Assembly (NCBI GenBank): GCA_903873585.1
Contig: CAIQOV010000049.1
Span: 62,001-126,000, forward strand
Source: an uncultured Rhodobacterales bacterium
Lineage (GTDB): Bacteria; Pseudomonadota; Alphaproteobacteria; Rhodobacterales; Rhodobacteraceae
Length of the DNA stretch: 64,000 bases
Direction: 5' to 3'
Below the pieces are notes generated by a model. The model was given only the letters and a program-made list of their open reading frames with translations. It made no database searches and was not told where the DNA came from. A program made the translations under genes and the position numbers. Positions 44,504 to 55,094 of the stretch are shown here, piece after piece (the first letter of the stretch is position 1; each line of letters begins with the position of its first letter).

Positions 44504-46648
44504 TTGCGCAAGCTCGTTTCATACCTGCGACCCTTCGGCCTTGCCGCTCTGTTTAACCTGATCGCCGCACTTTGCGCGCAAGCACAGATGCACCCCGATT
44601 TGAACCTGTCGGGGCAGACTGGCCTAATTGATATGCCCTCTGGTGAACAGATGGCGGATGGCTACCTTTCGCTTGACCATTCCCAATTCGGTCCGGTCGT
44701 CAGAAACGCCCTGCGGTTTCAAATCACCCCGCGCCTGTCAGGCACCTTTCGCTATGTCGGCCTGCATGATTATGAAAAACACCTGTGCCAGCCTGATTGT
44801 GCCGATGGCAAAGACACCTACACCTACTACGACCGCAACTTTGACATCAGCTATCAAATCCTGACGGAAAGCCGCTTTTTGCCCGCTGTCACGATCGGGG
44901 TGCAAGATTTTGTCGGGACGGGCCTGTTCTCGGCCGAATATGTGGCGGGCACTAAGGCGCTGGGCCCAAGGCTTAAGGTCACAGGTGGGGTCGGGTTCGG
45001 GCGGTTGGGCAGTTACAACGCCTTCGGCCAACCCTTCGGCCCACGCGAAAAGATCGACTTTGGCCTTGGGGGCAAGATTTCTTACAAGCAATGGTTTCAA
45101 GGGGATGCGGCCCTGTTTGGCGGGCTAGAGTATCAGATCACCCCCAAGTGGACCGCAAAGGCCGAATATTCCTCTGACGCTTATGCCGAGGAATCGGCTC
45201 GGCGCCGAATGTTTGACCGCAACAGCCCCATGAACTACGGGCTAGAGTATGCTCCCAACCCCGCCTTCCGCTTTGGTGTTTATGCGCTGTATGGCAGCGA
45301 AATTGGCCTCAGTTTAAGCGCCACGCTGAACCCCGATCAACGCCCGCAGGGCGGAATCGGCGGCCCTGCGCCCTTGCCCATCCGCCCGCGCCCTGCTGAC
45401 CGCGCGGCTTGGGCCCGCGATTGGGTGGCACAGCCCGACATAAACGAAGCCGTGACGCGCAGTTTGGCTGCAACGCTGAAGGATACGGGGATTGTCATTC
45501 AATCTGTCGGCCTGACGGCCACCACGGCGCAGGTCAGGTTTCAAAACACAACCTATGACGCCACGGCCCAAGCGATTGGCCGCCTTGCCCGCGCGATGGC
45601 TTGGGTTTTGCCCGCCTCGGTTGAACACTTCCAGATCGTGCCGGTCGAGCATGGCATGGCGGGCAGTATGGTTGTTGTGAACCGCACCGATCTAGAGCGG
45701 TTTGAATTCGCCCCCGACGGGGCCACCTTGCTGCGCGCGCAAACGCAAATCAAAACGCCGAGCGCGCCGCTGTCTGGCACCACGATCAACCCCGACCCCG
45801 CGCCGCGTTTAACGTGGTCTTTGCTGCCCTATGTTCACACCCGCCAGTTTGATCCGACCAACCCGCTGCAAGCCAGCCTTGGTCTGCGCCTGTCCGGCCA
45901 ATATGACCTTGCGCCCGGAATGTTCCTGTCCGGTGCTGTCACCGATGTGATTGTCAGCAGTATCAACGGGTCAGCCGATGAAACCTCTGTTCTGCCGCAC
46001 GTTCGGTCGAGTTCGGTGCTGTATGACACGCAGGCCAATCCTGATGTCGAAACCCTGACGCTGGCCTATTTCACGGGTCTTGCCCCCAACGTCTTTGGCC
46101 GCATCACCGCGGGTTATCTTGAACGCGGCTTTGCCGGTCTTTCCACCGAGGTGCTTTACCGCCCCACCAGCAAGCCTTGGGCCTTGGGGGTCGAGGCGAA
46201 CTCTGTCGCGCAGCGTGACACCGATGGGCTGTTGGGTTTTGGCCAGTACAGCTATGCGGTCGCGACAGGCCATGTGTCGGGCTATCTTGATCTGCGCGGC
46301 GGATACCACGCGCAAGTGGATGTGGGCCGCTATCTGGCGGGCGACAAAGGTGCCACGCTTAGCCTATCCCGAGAATTTGAGAATGGCTGGTCTGTCGGGG
46401 TTTACGCCACCAAAACCGATGTCTCGGCCGAGGATTTCGGCGAAGGCTCTTTTGACAAGGGCATCACGCTGCAAATTCCCTTGGCGTGGTTTTTCGGCAA
46501 GCCCACCCGCGATATGCGCACCACGACCATTCGGCCCATCGGGCGCGATGGCGGGGCGCGCTTGGAGGTGGACGACCGGCTGTATTCGGTTTTGCGCAGT
46601 TACGATCAGCGCAAGATCGACGCGCAATGGGGGCGGGTTTGGAAATGA
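44504..46648 (+). CDS. YjbH domain-containing outer membrane protein (TTG start likely)
   Basis: HPDLNLSGQTGLIDMPSGEQMADGYLSLDHSQFG, YjbH-type sequence; C-terminal FGEGSFDKGITLQIPLAWFFGKPT. Confidence 0.87.
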   Translation: MRKLVSYLRPFGLAALFNLIAALCAQAQMHPDLNLSGQTGLIDMPSGEQMADGYLSLDHSQFGPVVRNALRFQITPRLSGTFRYVGLHDYEKHLCQPDCADGKDTYTYYDRNFDISYQILTESRFLPAVTIGVQDFVGTGLFSAEYVAGTKALGPRLKVTGGVGFGRLGSYNAFGQPFGPREKIDFGLGGKISYKQWFQGDAALFGGLEYQITPKWTAKAEYSSDAYAEESARRRMFDRNSPMNYGLEYAPNPAFRFGVYALYGSEIGLSLSATLNPDQRPQGGIGGPAPLPIRPRPADRAAWARDWVAQPDINEAVTRSLAATLKDTGIVIQSVGLTATTAQVRFQNTTYDATAQAIGRLARAMAWVLPASVEHFQIVPVEHGMAGSMVVVNRTDLERFEFAPDGATLLRAQTQIKTPSAPLSGTTINPDPAPRLTWSLLPYVHTRQFDPTNPLQASLGLRLSGQYDLAPGMFLSGAVTDVIVSSINGSADETSVLPHVRSSSVLYDTQANPDVETLTLAYFTGLAPNVFGRITAGYLERGFAGLSTEVLYRPTSKPWALGVEANSVAQRDTDGLLGFGQYSYAVATGHVSGYLDLRGGYHAQVDVGRYLAGDKGATLSLSREFENGWSVGVYATKTDVSAEDFGEGSFDKGITLQIPLAWFFGKPTRDMRTTTIRPIGRDGGARLEVDDRLYSVLRSYDQRKIDAQWGRVWK

Positions 46649-47328
46649 CGCGCAAGAAAACGGCCTGCCTTGTTGGTCTGCTTGGGCTGCTCGCCGGATG
46701 CGGCAACGATCAAACGGCGCAAGAAAGCCTGTCGCGCCTTCCCAAGGGAAAGGCGCTTGGGGCCATGGTGACGGCGATCTTCGTCAAACCACAGCCCTTC
46801 CGCGCCGATCCGGCGGCTGTGGCCACGGTGCGGGGGGCCTTGGAAAAGGCCGGTCAGCCTGTGCTTTTGGTGACGGTGCCATCGCGTGGCGCCGATTTGT
46901 TCGCGCCCTATGGCCAAAATGGGCCTGTCATCACATGGGCCACCTCTGCGCAGCAAAGCATCGCGCTAGACGATGGGCTGTTGGTGGCAACCCGTGGCTT
47001 TGGGCCAGATTTGATGTCGGCCTCTGTCCCAAGTCTGGCGCAAGTTTCGCGCGCTACGGGCACCAGTCACCGCGATTACTACGACCTGGATGGAGCGGAC
47101 CAAAACCGCCACTTTGCCTATGATTGCACCTTTGCGCCCGCTGGAATGGAAGCGGTTGAGGTTTTTGGCGCGACCTATCCCACGCGCAAAGTGACCGAAT
47201 CATGCGCTGGGCCTGATGCGTCGTTTGTGAACATCTACTGGTTTGATGCTGACGGTCGTCTGCGCCAAAGCGACCAGCACGCCACGCCGGGCCTGCCCAC
47301 AGTGCAAATCGGGCGCGTTGTTGACTGA
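46645..47328 (+). CDS. YjbF/GfcB-like lipoprotein
   Basis: LLGLLAGCGND lipobox; ATGA overlap with the YjbH-like gene; VEVFGATYPTRKVTESCAG. Confidence 0.75.
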   Translation: MTRKKTACLVGLLGLLAGCGNDQTAQESLSRLPKGKALGAMVTAIFVKPQPFRADPAAVATVRGALEKAGQPVLLVTVPSRGADLFAPYGQNGPVITWATSAQQSIALDDGLLVATRGFGPDLMSASVPSLAQVSRATGTSHRDYYDLDGADQNRHFAYDCTFAPAGMEAVEVFGATYPTRKVTESCAGPDASFVNIYWFDADGRLRQSDQHATPGLPTVQIGRVVD

Positions 47329-47400
47329 CGGGTGGCGCGATCTTTACAAAGCGGCCCACTTAAGATATAACCAAAGTTGTGTTTCGTATGGAGACTTCGA

Positions 47401-47649
47401 ATGAAAAAACTTACCGCAACAATCTTGGCCCTGTGCCTGACTTCAACCGCTGTGTTTTCAGCACCCCTGATCCCTGCGCCAGCCACCGTTGCGGGTGGTG
47501 TCGGCGCGGCTGCACCTGTCGGTGCTGCGGCTGGTGTCGCTGGTGCGGCGGCTGGGATTGGCGCTATCGGCGGCGCGCTTGGACTTGGGCTTTTGGGCGT
47601 GGTGGCTGCCGTCGCGGTAAGTGGCGGCACAACATCCAAGACGAATTAA
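47401..47649 (+). CDS. Small Gly/Ala-rich secreted protein (YjbE-like)
   Basis: MKKLTATILALCLTSTAVFSA signal peptide, G/A-rich body, SGGTTSKTN end. Confidence 0.7.
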   Translation: MKKLTATILALCLTSTAVFSAPLIPAPATVAGGVGAAAPVGAAAGVAGAAAGIGAIGGALGLGLLGVVAAVAVSGGTTSKTN

Positions 47650-47740
47650 CGAATAAATCGGCCCCTTTGCAAATTAGCAGGCGCGCAAGCTTGGTGCGCC
47701 TGCTATAAAGTTTTGCGAACCGAACAAAGGGGAATCCGGT

Positions 47741-48586
47741 GTGCGTCGTCTACGGCTTCAGCCCGATTTTCTGGCCTTTCTGCTGCGCCTATACCGCCGC
47801 ACGGAACAGGCAGAGCTTGACCTGATCTCTGCCGGCGTGGCGTTTTTCGGCTTTCTGGCCTTGTTTCCCGCCGCTGCCGCGCTGATTGCGATTTGGGGCA
47901 CGGTGTTTGACCCTTCGGTGATCGAAACCCAGCTTGCCCTGTTGAAAGGCTTTCTGCCGCCCGATGCGCTGACGCTTTTGCAAGAACAGGTGCAAGCCCT
48001 GTTGCAAATGCGCGGCTCGCAACTGGGGTGGACAACGGCGCTATCAACCCTGTTTGCCCTTTGGTCGGCGCGGGCTGGGGTGGCGGCTTTGATACGGGGT
48101 TTGAATGCCATTCACCACATGCCCAACCGTCGCGGCGGGCACCATCAGTTGCAAGCCGTCTTGCTGACGCTTGCGCTGATTGGGCTGGCGCTGTCGGCCA
48201 TGCTGGTCACGGTTGTGGCACCGCTGATCATCGGCCTGCTGCCCTTGCCGGGGGATGATGCCGTGCTTTTGCACCGCGCGAACTTGGCGCTGGGGGTGGT
48301 TCTGGTGCTGTCCTCATTGGGGCTGGCCTATCGGTTTGGGCCAAACCACGGCGCAACGCATCCGCCGCTGTTCAGTTGGGGGTTGTTGGTGGCGGTGGTT
48401 TTGTGGGCAATGGCCGCGCGGGGCTTTATGTTGTATCTGGCGAACTTTCCGTCTTACAACCGCGTTTACGGATCCATTGGCGCGGTGGTTGTGCTGCTGA
48501 TCTGGCTTTACGTCAGCGCTTACACGGTTCTTTTGGGCGCTGCGGTTGATGCTGAATTGCACCGCAGGCGCAAACCTGACGCTTAG
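47741..48586 (+). CDS. YihY/virulence factor BrkB family membrane protein
   Basis: AGVAFFGFLALFPAAAALIAIWG; YNRVYGSIGAVVVLLIWLYVSAYTVLLGAAVDAELH. Confidence 0.93.
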   Translation: MRRLRLQPDFLAFLLRLYRRTEQAELDLISAGVAFFGFLALFPAAAALIAIWGTVFDPSVIETQLALLKGFLPPDALTLLQEQVQALLQMRGSQLGWTTALSTLFALWSARAGVAALIRGLNAIHHMPNRRGGHHQLQAVLLTLALIGLALSAMLVTVVAPLIIGLLPLPGDDAVLLHRANLALGVVLVLSSLGLAYRFGPNHGATHPPLFSWGLLVAVVLWAMAARGFMLYLANFPSYNRVYGSIGAVVVLLIWLYVSAYTVLLGAAVDAELHRRRKPDA

Positions 48587-51500
48587 TAGTCGCGCGTCAG
48601 GAACAGGCCCAAACCTGTCGTCCCTTCGGAATCGGTATGGGTTTTGGCGGTGATATGGCGGCCAAGGTCATAGTTCAGGCTGATCGAGGATGTGCCCCCT
48701 TGCCCCATTGTCACTTCGCTATAAGCCTTATCGCCCAGATACTTACCCGCTGTCACCGTGGTGTTGCCCGTGCCATCGGCCTGCACGTCCAAGTTATCCA
48801 GCAAGGTCTTGCGCCGCAGCGCGCCCATCACGCCGTCACCCCCCCGACCTGCAAGCGACGCTACCGCAGAGGCCAGTTGCGCCGCCTGAAAAGCGCTGAT
48901 TTTGTCTAGCCCGCGATCAAACAACAGATGCGCCAGAACCTGTTCCTGCGGCAAATCGGGGGAAGAGGTAAAGGTGACGGCAGGGTTGGTCGCCTCTCCC
49001 TCGATCAGCACAGAGGACGTGATGCCCCCGCTTTCGATCCCCGCCAGAATGCGCACATAGGGCACCAAAGCGCCCTGCAATTGCACTTGCGCCTCTGTCA
49101 GAACCAGCCGCCGACCCAGAATATCCAACCGCCCCCGCAGCAGGTTGAACGCGCCCGATGGGGCGATCTTGGCCGTTGTGCCGCGCAAAATCAGCGTGCC
49201 GCCCAGTTCAGCATCTAGCCCGCGCCCCCGCACAAACACCTGATTGGGTGCAGACAGCGTTACATTCAGCGCATAGCCCGCGCCCCCACGCGCCGTGCCG
49301 CTGCTTGGCCCAAGCCCCGCGCGCTGACGGGTGGCCGCAGACGCCGCAGGCTCGTTGATATGGCGCAGGTCGGGCAAATCGCCCGCCACTGTGGCATTGG
49401 TTGAGGGGATTTGCAGCTCTGTCTTGCCAAGGCTGACTGCGCCCGCAATCACCCCTCCGCCAAAGGCTGGCCCGCTTAAGGTCAGCGAGCCTGTCGCCGT
49501 GGTTGCATAAAGCTGCGGGTCACGCAGAACCACACTGTCCAGCGCAAAGGTCAGGTCGGCGGGGTGCGGCGCTGTCAGCCCCATGCTGCCCGTAACCCCC
49601 AGCTTGCCGCCCGTGCTAACGCCGGCCTGCCCCGACAGTTGGGCGGTTCCGCGGCCAAGTCTGGCGGTCAAGGCGACCTCTTTCAGCGCAAAAGGCAGCG
49701 TCGGGTCAGCCAAACGCCCGCCGGAAAGCGCCACAGTGCCGTTAAGTGAGGAGAGCGCGAAGGGCCCGTTCAGCCTGACATCATAGCGCAAGGCACCCTC
49801 TAGCGACCTTGGCGCGATCAGAACGTTGGCAAGCGCTGCTGCGCTTGTACCGGTGATCTTAAGGTCAGCCGTTTTGTAATCGGGCGAAAGCGTGCCTGCG
49901 ACGGTGGCCTTCATCTGCGCAGGCCCTTGCACTGTCAGATCCAGCCCCATCCCGCCCGCCGTGCTGTGCGCCAAACCGGCAAGCTTCACAGTCCCCGGAA
50001 ACTTTGGCAGCAACAGGCCCAGATTGGCCAGTTGCGCTGACACGGTTAGGTCGCCCGCTTGGCCGTCGCTTGCGGCTGCAACCTTGGCCGTGATCTGGCC
50101 ATTGGCCAGATCAGCCGAGATAAGCCGCATCCCTTGCGACCCAAGCGCCAGCTTTGCCGAAAGCCTTGACGCGCCCCGCAACAGAATATCGCTTTGCGCT
50201 TGCCCTATCGCCAGATCACTGCTCGAAGCTTGCAGCGTCAAAACGCTGTCGCCCGCAGGCCCTTGCAGAGTCGCGGTGCCTTGCAGTGCGCCGCTATAGT
50301 TTGCGCCTAGAGCGGATAGATCGCCCAGTTGCACCGCTGCGGTCAGATCGGTGCGGCTATCGGTCAGCGTGCCCGACACGTTCGCCGACAGGCTTGCCGC
50401 TTGCAGGTTCAAGGCGCGCAGGGTTGTGCCCGTGACGTCGCGCTTGGCTGACAGAGTTAGCTTGCTCTCGCCCGCCAAAAGGCTGTCAACCTGCGCCACG
50501 CCCAAGCCCAAAGCTTGGCCCATCACCGATCCTGTCAGATCAAACGCCCCGCTTAACGGATCAAGGCTGCCCGTTAGATCAAAACCCGCCGCCCCCGTTA
50601 GGTTTTGCCCCGCAACGCCCGACAGGCGCGCGATGTCATCATATTGCCCAGAAACATGGCCCTGCAACGCCGCCATCTGGCCAAGGTTCCCCTTAGCCGT
50701 GATGGCATAACCGGGGGCGGTCAGCGACAGGTGGCTGATCTGCAACGCCCCCGTGCCCGCTTTCCAGCCGAAGACCACCGACCCGTTCACATCAGGCCCA
50801 ACCGCCGCCATCCACCCCGCATCGGGCAGCGCCAGCCCTGCGGCCGAAAGTTGCGCTGTGCCGTCAAACATCCCATCGCGCAAGCGCCCTTGGGCCGAGA
50901 TCGCAGCGCTTTTTGCCTTAAACCCGCCCCGCACCAACCCGTTGATCGCCGCATCAAACTGCCAGACATCGCTTTGCGCCTGATCATAGCGCAGCGTTAG
51001 GTCAGCCCCGTTCAGCGTGATCGGCAATGCAAAGGCAGACGGCAGCGTCACCACCCCCGCATCCTGCGCCATCCGCCCCGTCAGGTTCAGCTTGCGCGGA
51101 TTGCCCTGCGCGTCCAGCGACATAAAGCCGTCCAGCTGCAAGGCTTGCGATGTCAGCGACAGGGTATCAATCTGCAAAGCGCCATCCGCCGCGCGCTCGC
51201 CTTTCACGCTCAGCGCCGTGTCGGGGCCAAAGAAGGCGGCGTATTGCGGTAAGAACAGCGGGGTTACATCGCCGCCCAGTTGCGCCGCAAAGGCGCGGTT
51301 GCCCTGCGCGTCATCGGCAAGGGTCAGATGCCCCGCCAGCCGTGGTTGCCCATCGGTGGCCAGCGACACCTGCGCGTCAAACTGCGCCAGCGGTCCGTGG
51401 CCTGCCAAAGTAAGCTGTGTGGCAGGCGTGCGCGGAATATGCAGCAGGGTGGCCGCGATGCCGCCCGCATCTTCGGCTGCATCCAGCGACAGGTCTAAGA

Positions 51501-52083
51501 CCTGCGTGGCGTTGGAATAGCCCGCTTGCAGCTTGACATGGCCCTGTGGCCCCGCATCCAGCCGTTGCAAATCCAGATGGGCTGCGCCCTCACCGCCCGA
51601 CAGGGTTAGGTCCGCCGTAAGGCGCGCCTCAACCGCTTGGCCCAGAACAGACGGGCCCAACACCACCCTTTGTGCTGCGATAGACTTGATGCTGATCGAC
51701 ACGGGCAAATCGGGCAGCGCCCAAGGCTTGGCTGTCACCGCAGGCAGCGACGAGGTGGGCTGGCCCTGCGGCAATCGTTCAAGGTCAACCTCGCCCGCCG
51801 ACAGGTCGGTGATCTGAATTTGGCCGGAAAGCAGGGCGCTGCGGCTCCAATCCAGCTTTACGTCTTTCAGGGTCAGCCAAACGCCTTGCGCATCGGCGAT
51901 GGTCAGTTGCGCTAGGCTGGCTTGGGTCGACAAAGCGCCTGCAAAGCCGTCGATTGTCACAACCCGCCCTGCGCCGGATAGGCTGTCTTGCAGCCACGTC
52001 GTTAGAAAATCTTTGTCAGCCGCGCTGTCGGCCATGGCTGCCAAGGGCATCAGTCCAAGCGCAAGGGCGAACCAGAACCGCAT
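48583..52083 (-). CDS. tamB: Translocation/assembly module TamB
   Basis: Very long beta-rich protein, C-terminal GAFNLLRGRLDILGRRLVLTEAQVQLQG...PEQVLAHLLFDRGLDKISAFQAAQLASAVASL DUF490; start at MRFWFALALGLMPL. Confidence 0.92.
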   Translation of the reverse strand: MRFWFALALGLMPLAAMADSAADKDFLTTWLQDSLSGAGRVVTIDGFAGALSTQASLAQLTIADAQGVWLTLKDVKLDWSRSALLSGQIQITDLSAGEVDLERLPQGQPTSSLPAVTAKPWALPDLPVSISIKSIAAQRVVLGPSVLGQAVEARLTADLTLSGGEGAAHLDLQRLDAGPQGHVKLQAGYSNATQVLDLSLDAAEDAGGIAATLLHIPRTPATQLTLAGHGPLAQFDAQVSLATDGQPRLAGHLTLADDAQGNRAFAAQLGGDVTPLFLPQYAAFFGPDTALSVKGERAADGALQIDTLSLTSQALQLDGFMSLDAQGNPRKLNLTGRMAQDAGVVTLPSAFALPITLNGADLTLRYDQAQSDVWQFDAAINGLVRGGFKAKSAAISAQGRLRDGMFDGTAQLSAAGLALPDAGWMAAVGPDVNGSVVFGWKAGTGALQISHLSLTAPGYAITAKGNLGQMAALQGHVSGQYDDIARLSGVAGQNLTGAAGFDLTGSLDPLSGAFDLTGSVMGQALGLGVAQVDSLLAGESKLTLSAKRDVTGTTLRALNLQAASLSANVSGTLTDSRTDLTAAVQLGDLSALGANYSGALQGTATLQGPAGDSVLTLQASSSDLAIGQAQSDILLRGASRLSAKLALGSQGMRLISADLANGQITAKVAAASDGQAGDLTVSAQLANLGLLLPKFPGTVKLAGLAHSTAGGMGLDLTVQGPAQMKATVAGTLSPDYKTADLKITGTSAAALANVLIAPRSLEGALRYDVRLNGPFALSSLNGTVALSGGRLADPTLPFALKEVALTARLGRGTAQLSGQAGVSTGGKLGVTGSMGLTAPHPADLTFALDSVVLRDPQLYATTATGSLTLSGPAFGGGVIAGAVSLGKTELQIPSTNATVAGDLPDLRHINEPAASAATRQRAGLGPSSGTARGGAGYALNVTLSAPNQVFVRGRGLDAELGGTLILRGTTAKIAPSGAFNLLRGRLDILGRRLVLTEAQVQLQGALVPYVRILAGIESGGITSSVLIEGEATNPAVTFTSSPDLPQEQVLAHLLFDRGLDKISAFQAAQLASAVASLAGRGGDGVMGALRRKTLLDNLDVQADGTGNTTVTAGKYLGDKAYSEVTMGQGGTSSISLNYDLGRHITAKTHTDSEGTTGLGLFLTRDY

Positions 52084-53894
52084 CAAAACGCCTGCCCCAA
52101 TCCAACGTAAATCTGCACGCCACTGCCCACGGCCCCGTGCACCGGCAGCGCCAAGTCTAGCCGGATCGGTCCCACCGCCGTGCCGTAGCGCAGGCCCAGC
52201 CCAGCGCCGGCTTGCCAATCGCTGTTCGCCCCCGTCACCGTGCCTTGCCCGACAGCGCCCGCATCCACAAAGCCCACCACGCCGATATTGGCGCTCACCT
52301 TCACCCGCGCCTCGACCGAGGCTGCAACAAAGGCCGTGCCGCCCGTATCTACCCAAGTCGAGCCGTCTTGCACCGAGATCCCTAGGCTTTGATAGGCCTG
52401 CCCCCGCACCGTGCCGCCGCCGCCGGAATAGAACAAATCGGTGCGCGGGGTGCCAAGGGCTGACGCCCAAAGAATAGCGCCGCCTTGCACACGGCCCGCC
52501 AGCACCGCGCCACCCTTTGCGCCCAAGGCCCTATAGGCGCGGGCATCCAAGGTTAGGCGTGCGCCATCGTCGGTTGCCCCAAAGCCGAAAAAGGGCTTGG
52601 CCCCTAGGTCAAGATAATAGCCCTTAGTCGCATCTGTCTTGCTGTCGCGCCGGTCTAACGTGGCCCCCAGCGGCAGTTGCAAACTGCGATAGGTGAAATT
52701 GCCTGCGCTGTCGTGGCCATCGGAAAAGTCATAGGCCACCGCCGCATGCGCTGTCAGCGTGTCGCTGAAATAATGCGTTAGGCCCACGCCCAGCGCCAAA
52801 GTGTCGGCGGTGTAGTCGGCATCGTCTTTATGGCCCAAGGCGGCTGACAGGTTCAGCGTTGAATCGGCATCGGGCGTGGCGGGGCGGTCTAGCGTGGTGC
52901 CCAGCGCGTAATCCAACCCGCTGCCCGAAGCGACGATGTTGCTCACCGCGCCTGTTACTTCAAACCGTTCGCCCCCGCCCAGAAGGTTGCGGTGTAACCA
53001 ACTGCCATTGACGCTTAGGCCGTCATTCGTCGCCACCTCGGCCCCAAAGGCGTAGCGGCGGGGCAGGGCTTCAGAGAGGTCGGCGGTGATGCCCAAAAGG
53101 TCGGGCGGGATGATGGTATCAGCCTCGGTCAAAGTGACGGATGAAAACACCCCGCTGCGGCGCAGACGCTGGGCTGCGCGAACCTCTTCGGCGGGGTCAA
53201 AGCGCTTGTCCGTCGGAAGGCCCGCAATCTTGCGCACGCGGTCGGGGCGGATATTTGTGGCGCCCTTCACCGTTAAATCGCCAAAGCGCAGAACGGGGCC
53301 GGGGTTTAGCCGCACGTCGACCGAAAGGGTGGCGCTGGCATGGTCGGCGGTAAGCGCTTGCTGTGCCACGGCGGCCTTGGCATGGCCGTGGCCCCGCCAG
53401 CCTTCAATCCCCGCCAGCACCGCTGCTTGCACTTGGCCCGCCCCCGCCAACTGGCCTGTGGCAAAGTCTGACGGCAGGGCTTGGCCCTGTGCCAAGGGTG
53501 CTACTTTGGCGGTGGAAAAGACAAAGGCAGGGCCGGGGTCAACACTGACCACCACCTTGCCAATGGCGCTGGGCGCATCGAGCGGGGCGATGCTGTCAGC
53601 CTCTCGCCCGTCAATCAAGACGTGGATCACGGGGCCATAGTGACCTGCGGCATACAGGGCTGACAAAAGCTTGCCATATTCCGCCCGCGCATCGGCGAAC
53701 AGGTCTAGCGCCGCTTTGTCCTTACCCGCCCCCACCAAGCCCGAGGCGGCGCGCAATTCGCGCGCCAGCACCTTATCGCTGCCGGACACGGTGAAGGTCA
53801 CGCCCTCTACCGCACGGCCCGGCAACGCACCTGCCACCAGTACCGCCAAAATGGCAGCGCTGGCCCAAAGCTTATGACTGACCGAAAGACCCAT
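52083..53894 (-). CDS. tamA: Autotransporter assembly factor TamA (BamA/Omp85 family)
   Basis: POTRA-like N-terminus, RNLLGGGERFEVTGAVSNI, GAGLGLRYGTAVGPIRLDLALPV C-terminal. Confidence 0.92.
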   Translation of the reverse strand: MGLSVSHKLWASAAILAVLVAGALPGRAVEGVTFTVSGSDKVLARELRAASGLVGAGKDKAALDLFADARAEYGKLLSALYAAGHYGPVIHVLIDGREADSIAPLDAPSAIGKVVVSVDPGPAFVFSTAKVAPLAQGQALPSDFATGQLAGAGQVQAAVLAGIEGWRGHGHAKAAVAQQALTADHASATLSVDVRLNPGPVLRFGDLTVKGATNIRPDRVRKIAGLPTDKRFDPAEEVRAAQRLRRSGVFSSVTLTEADTIIPPDLLGITADLSEALPRRYAFGAEVATNDGLSVNGSWLHRNLLGGGERFEVTGAVSNIVASGSGLDYALGTTLDRPATPDADSTLNLSAALGHKDDADYTADTLALGVGLTHYFSDTLTAHAAVAYDFSDGHDSAGNFTYRSLQLPLGATLDRRDSKTDATKGYYLDLGAKPFFGFGATDDGARLTLDARAYRALGAKGGAVLAGRVQGGAILWASALGTPRTDLFYSGGGGTVRGQAYQSLGISVQDGSTWVDTGGTAFVAASVEARVKVSANIGVVGFVDAGAVGQGTVTGANSDWQAGAGLGLRYGTAVGPIRLDLALPVHGAVGSGVQIYVGLGQAF

Positions 53895-54032
53895 GCTGGA
53901 AGTATATCCCCTTCGCCCGTTCTAAGCCATCCTGCGCCGCCTTCAACTTACATTGATCAGGCCCGCCCGCCGGAAAGGGCTGGATTTTTCTGCGCCCCCA
54001 TTGGAAAAGGTGCCAACCATAGGAGCGCGCGC

Positions 54033-55061
54033 ATGACATATATCCCCGCCGAAACCCGTTACGACCAGATGATTTACAACCGCTGCGGCAAGACCGGCCT
54101 GAAACTGCCGGCCATTTCGTTGGGCCTGTGGCACAACTTTGGCGATGATACGCCGCATCAGACCAAGCAGGCCATCTTGCACACCGCCTTTGATCTGGGC
54201 ATCACGCATTTTGACATCGCCAACAACTATGGCCCCCCCGCAGGGTCAGCCGAAACCGCGTTTGGCCGGATTATGGCCGAAGATTTCAGGGATCTGCGCG
54301 ATGAGATGATCATCTCGTCCAAGGCCGGCTATCATATGTGGAACGGCCCTTACGGCGAATGGGGCAGCCGCAAGTATCTGGTGGCATCGTGCGACCAAAG
54401 CCTGAAGCGCACGGGCCTGGAATACTTCGACATCTTCTATTCGCACCGCTTTGATCCTGATACGCCTTTGGAAGAAACCATGGGCGCGCTGGATTACATC
54501 GTGCGTTCAGGCCGCGCGCTGTATGCGGGGATTTCCAGCTACAACAGCCAGCGCACGCGCGAGGCGGCGGCGATTTTGAAAGACCTTGGCACGCCCTGCA
54601 TCATTCACCAGCCGTCTTACAACATTCTGAACCGCTGGGTTGAAACGGATGGCTTGAAAGAGACGTTGGGCGATCTGGGCATGGGTTCCATCGCCTTTGT
54701 GCCCTTGGCGCAGGGGATGCTGACGAACAAGTACCTCAAGGGCATTCCCAACGGCAGCCGCGCGTCCCAAGGCAAAAGCCTTGATCCGGGAGTGCTAACC
54801 GATCACGCCGTGGCCAGCCTGAACAAGCTGAACGATCTGGCGGCTTCGCGCGGCCAAACCTTGGCGCAAATGGCGCTGGCTTGGGTGCTGCGCGATGGGG
54901 GCATCACATCAGCCCTGATCGGGGCTTCTAAGCCTGAACAGGTCATTGATTGCGTCGGGGCCTTGGCGAACCTGTCTTTCACCGCCGCCGAACTGGCCGA
55001 GATTGACCGCATCAGCCTAGAGCGTGACATCAACCTTTGGGCAAAATCCTCGTCCGACTAA
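54033..55061 (+). CDS. Aldo/keto reductase (YghZ-like)
   Basis: LPAISLGLWHNFGDDTP...FDIANNYGPPAGSAETAFGRIM...YFDIFYSHRFDPDTPLEETMGAL. Confidence 0.93.
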   Translation: MTYIPAETRYDQMIYNRCGKTGLKLPAISLGLWHNFGDDTPHQTKQAILHTAFDLGITHFDIANNYGPPAGSAETAFGRIMAEDFRDLRDEMIISSKAGYHMWNGPYGEWGSRKYLVASCDQSLKRTGLEYFDIFYSHRFDPDTPLEETMGALDYIVRSGRALYAGISSYNSQRTREAAAILKDLGTPCIIHQPSYNILNRWVETDGLKETLGDLGMGSIAFVPLAQGMLTNKYLKGIPNGSRASQGKSLDPGVLTDHAVASLNKLNDLAASRGQTLAQMALAWVLRDGGITSALIGASKPEQVIDCVGALANLSFTAAELAEIDRISLERDINLWAKSSSD

Positions 55062-55094
55062 GCGCACGTGACCCAAGGGCGCACACCCCTTGGG

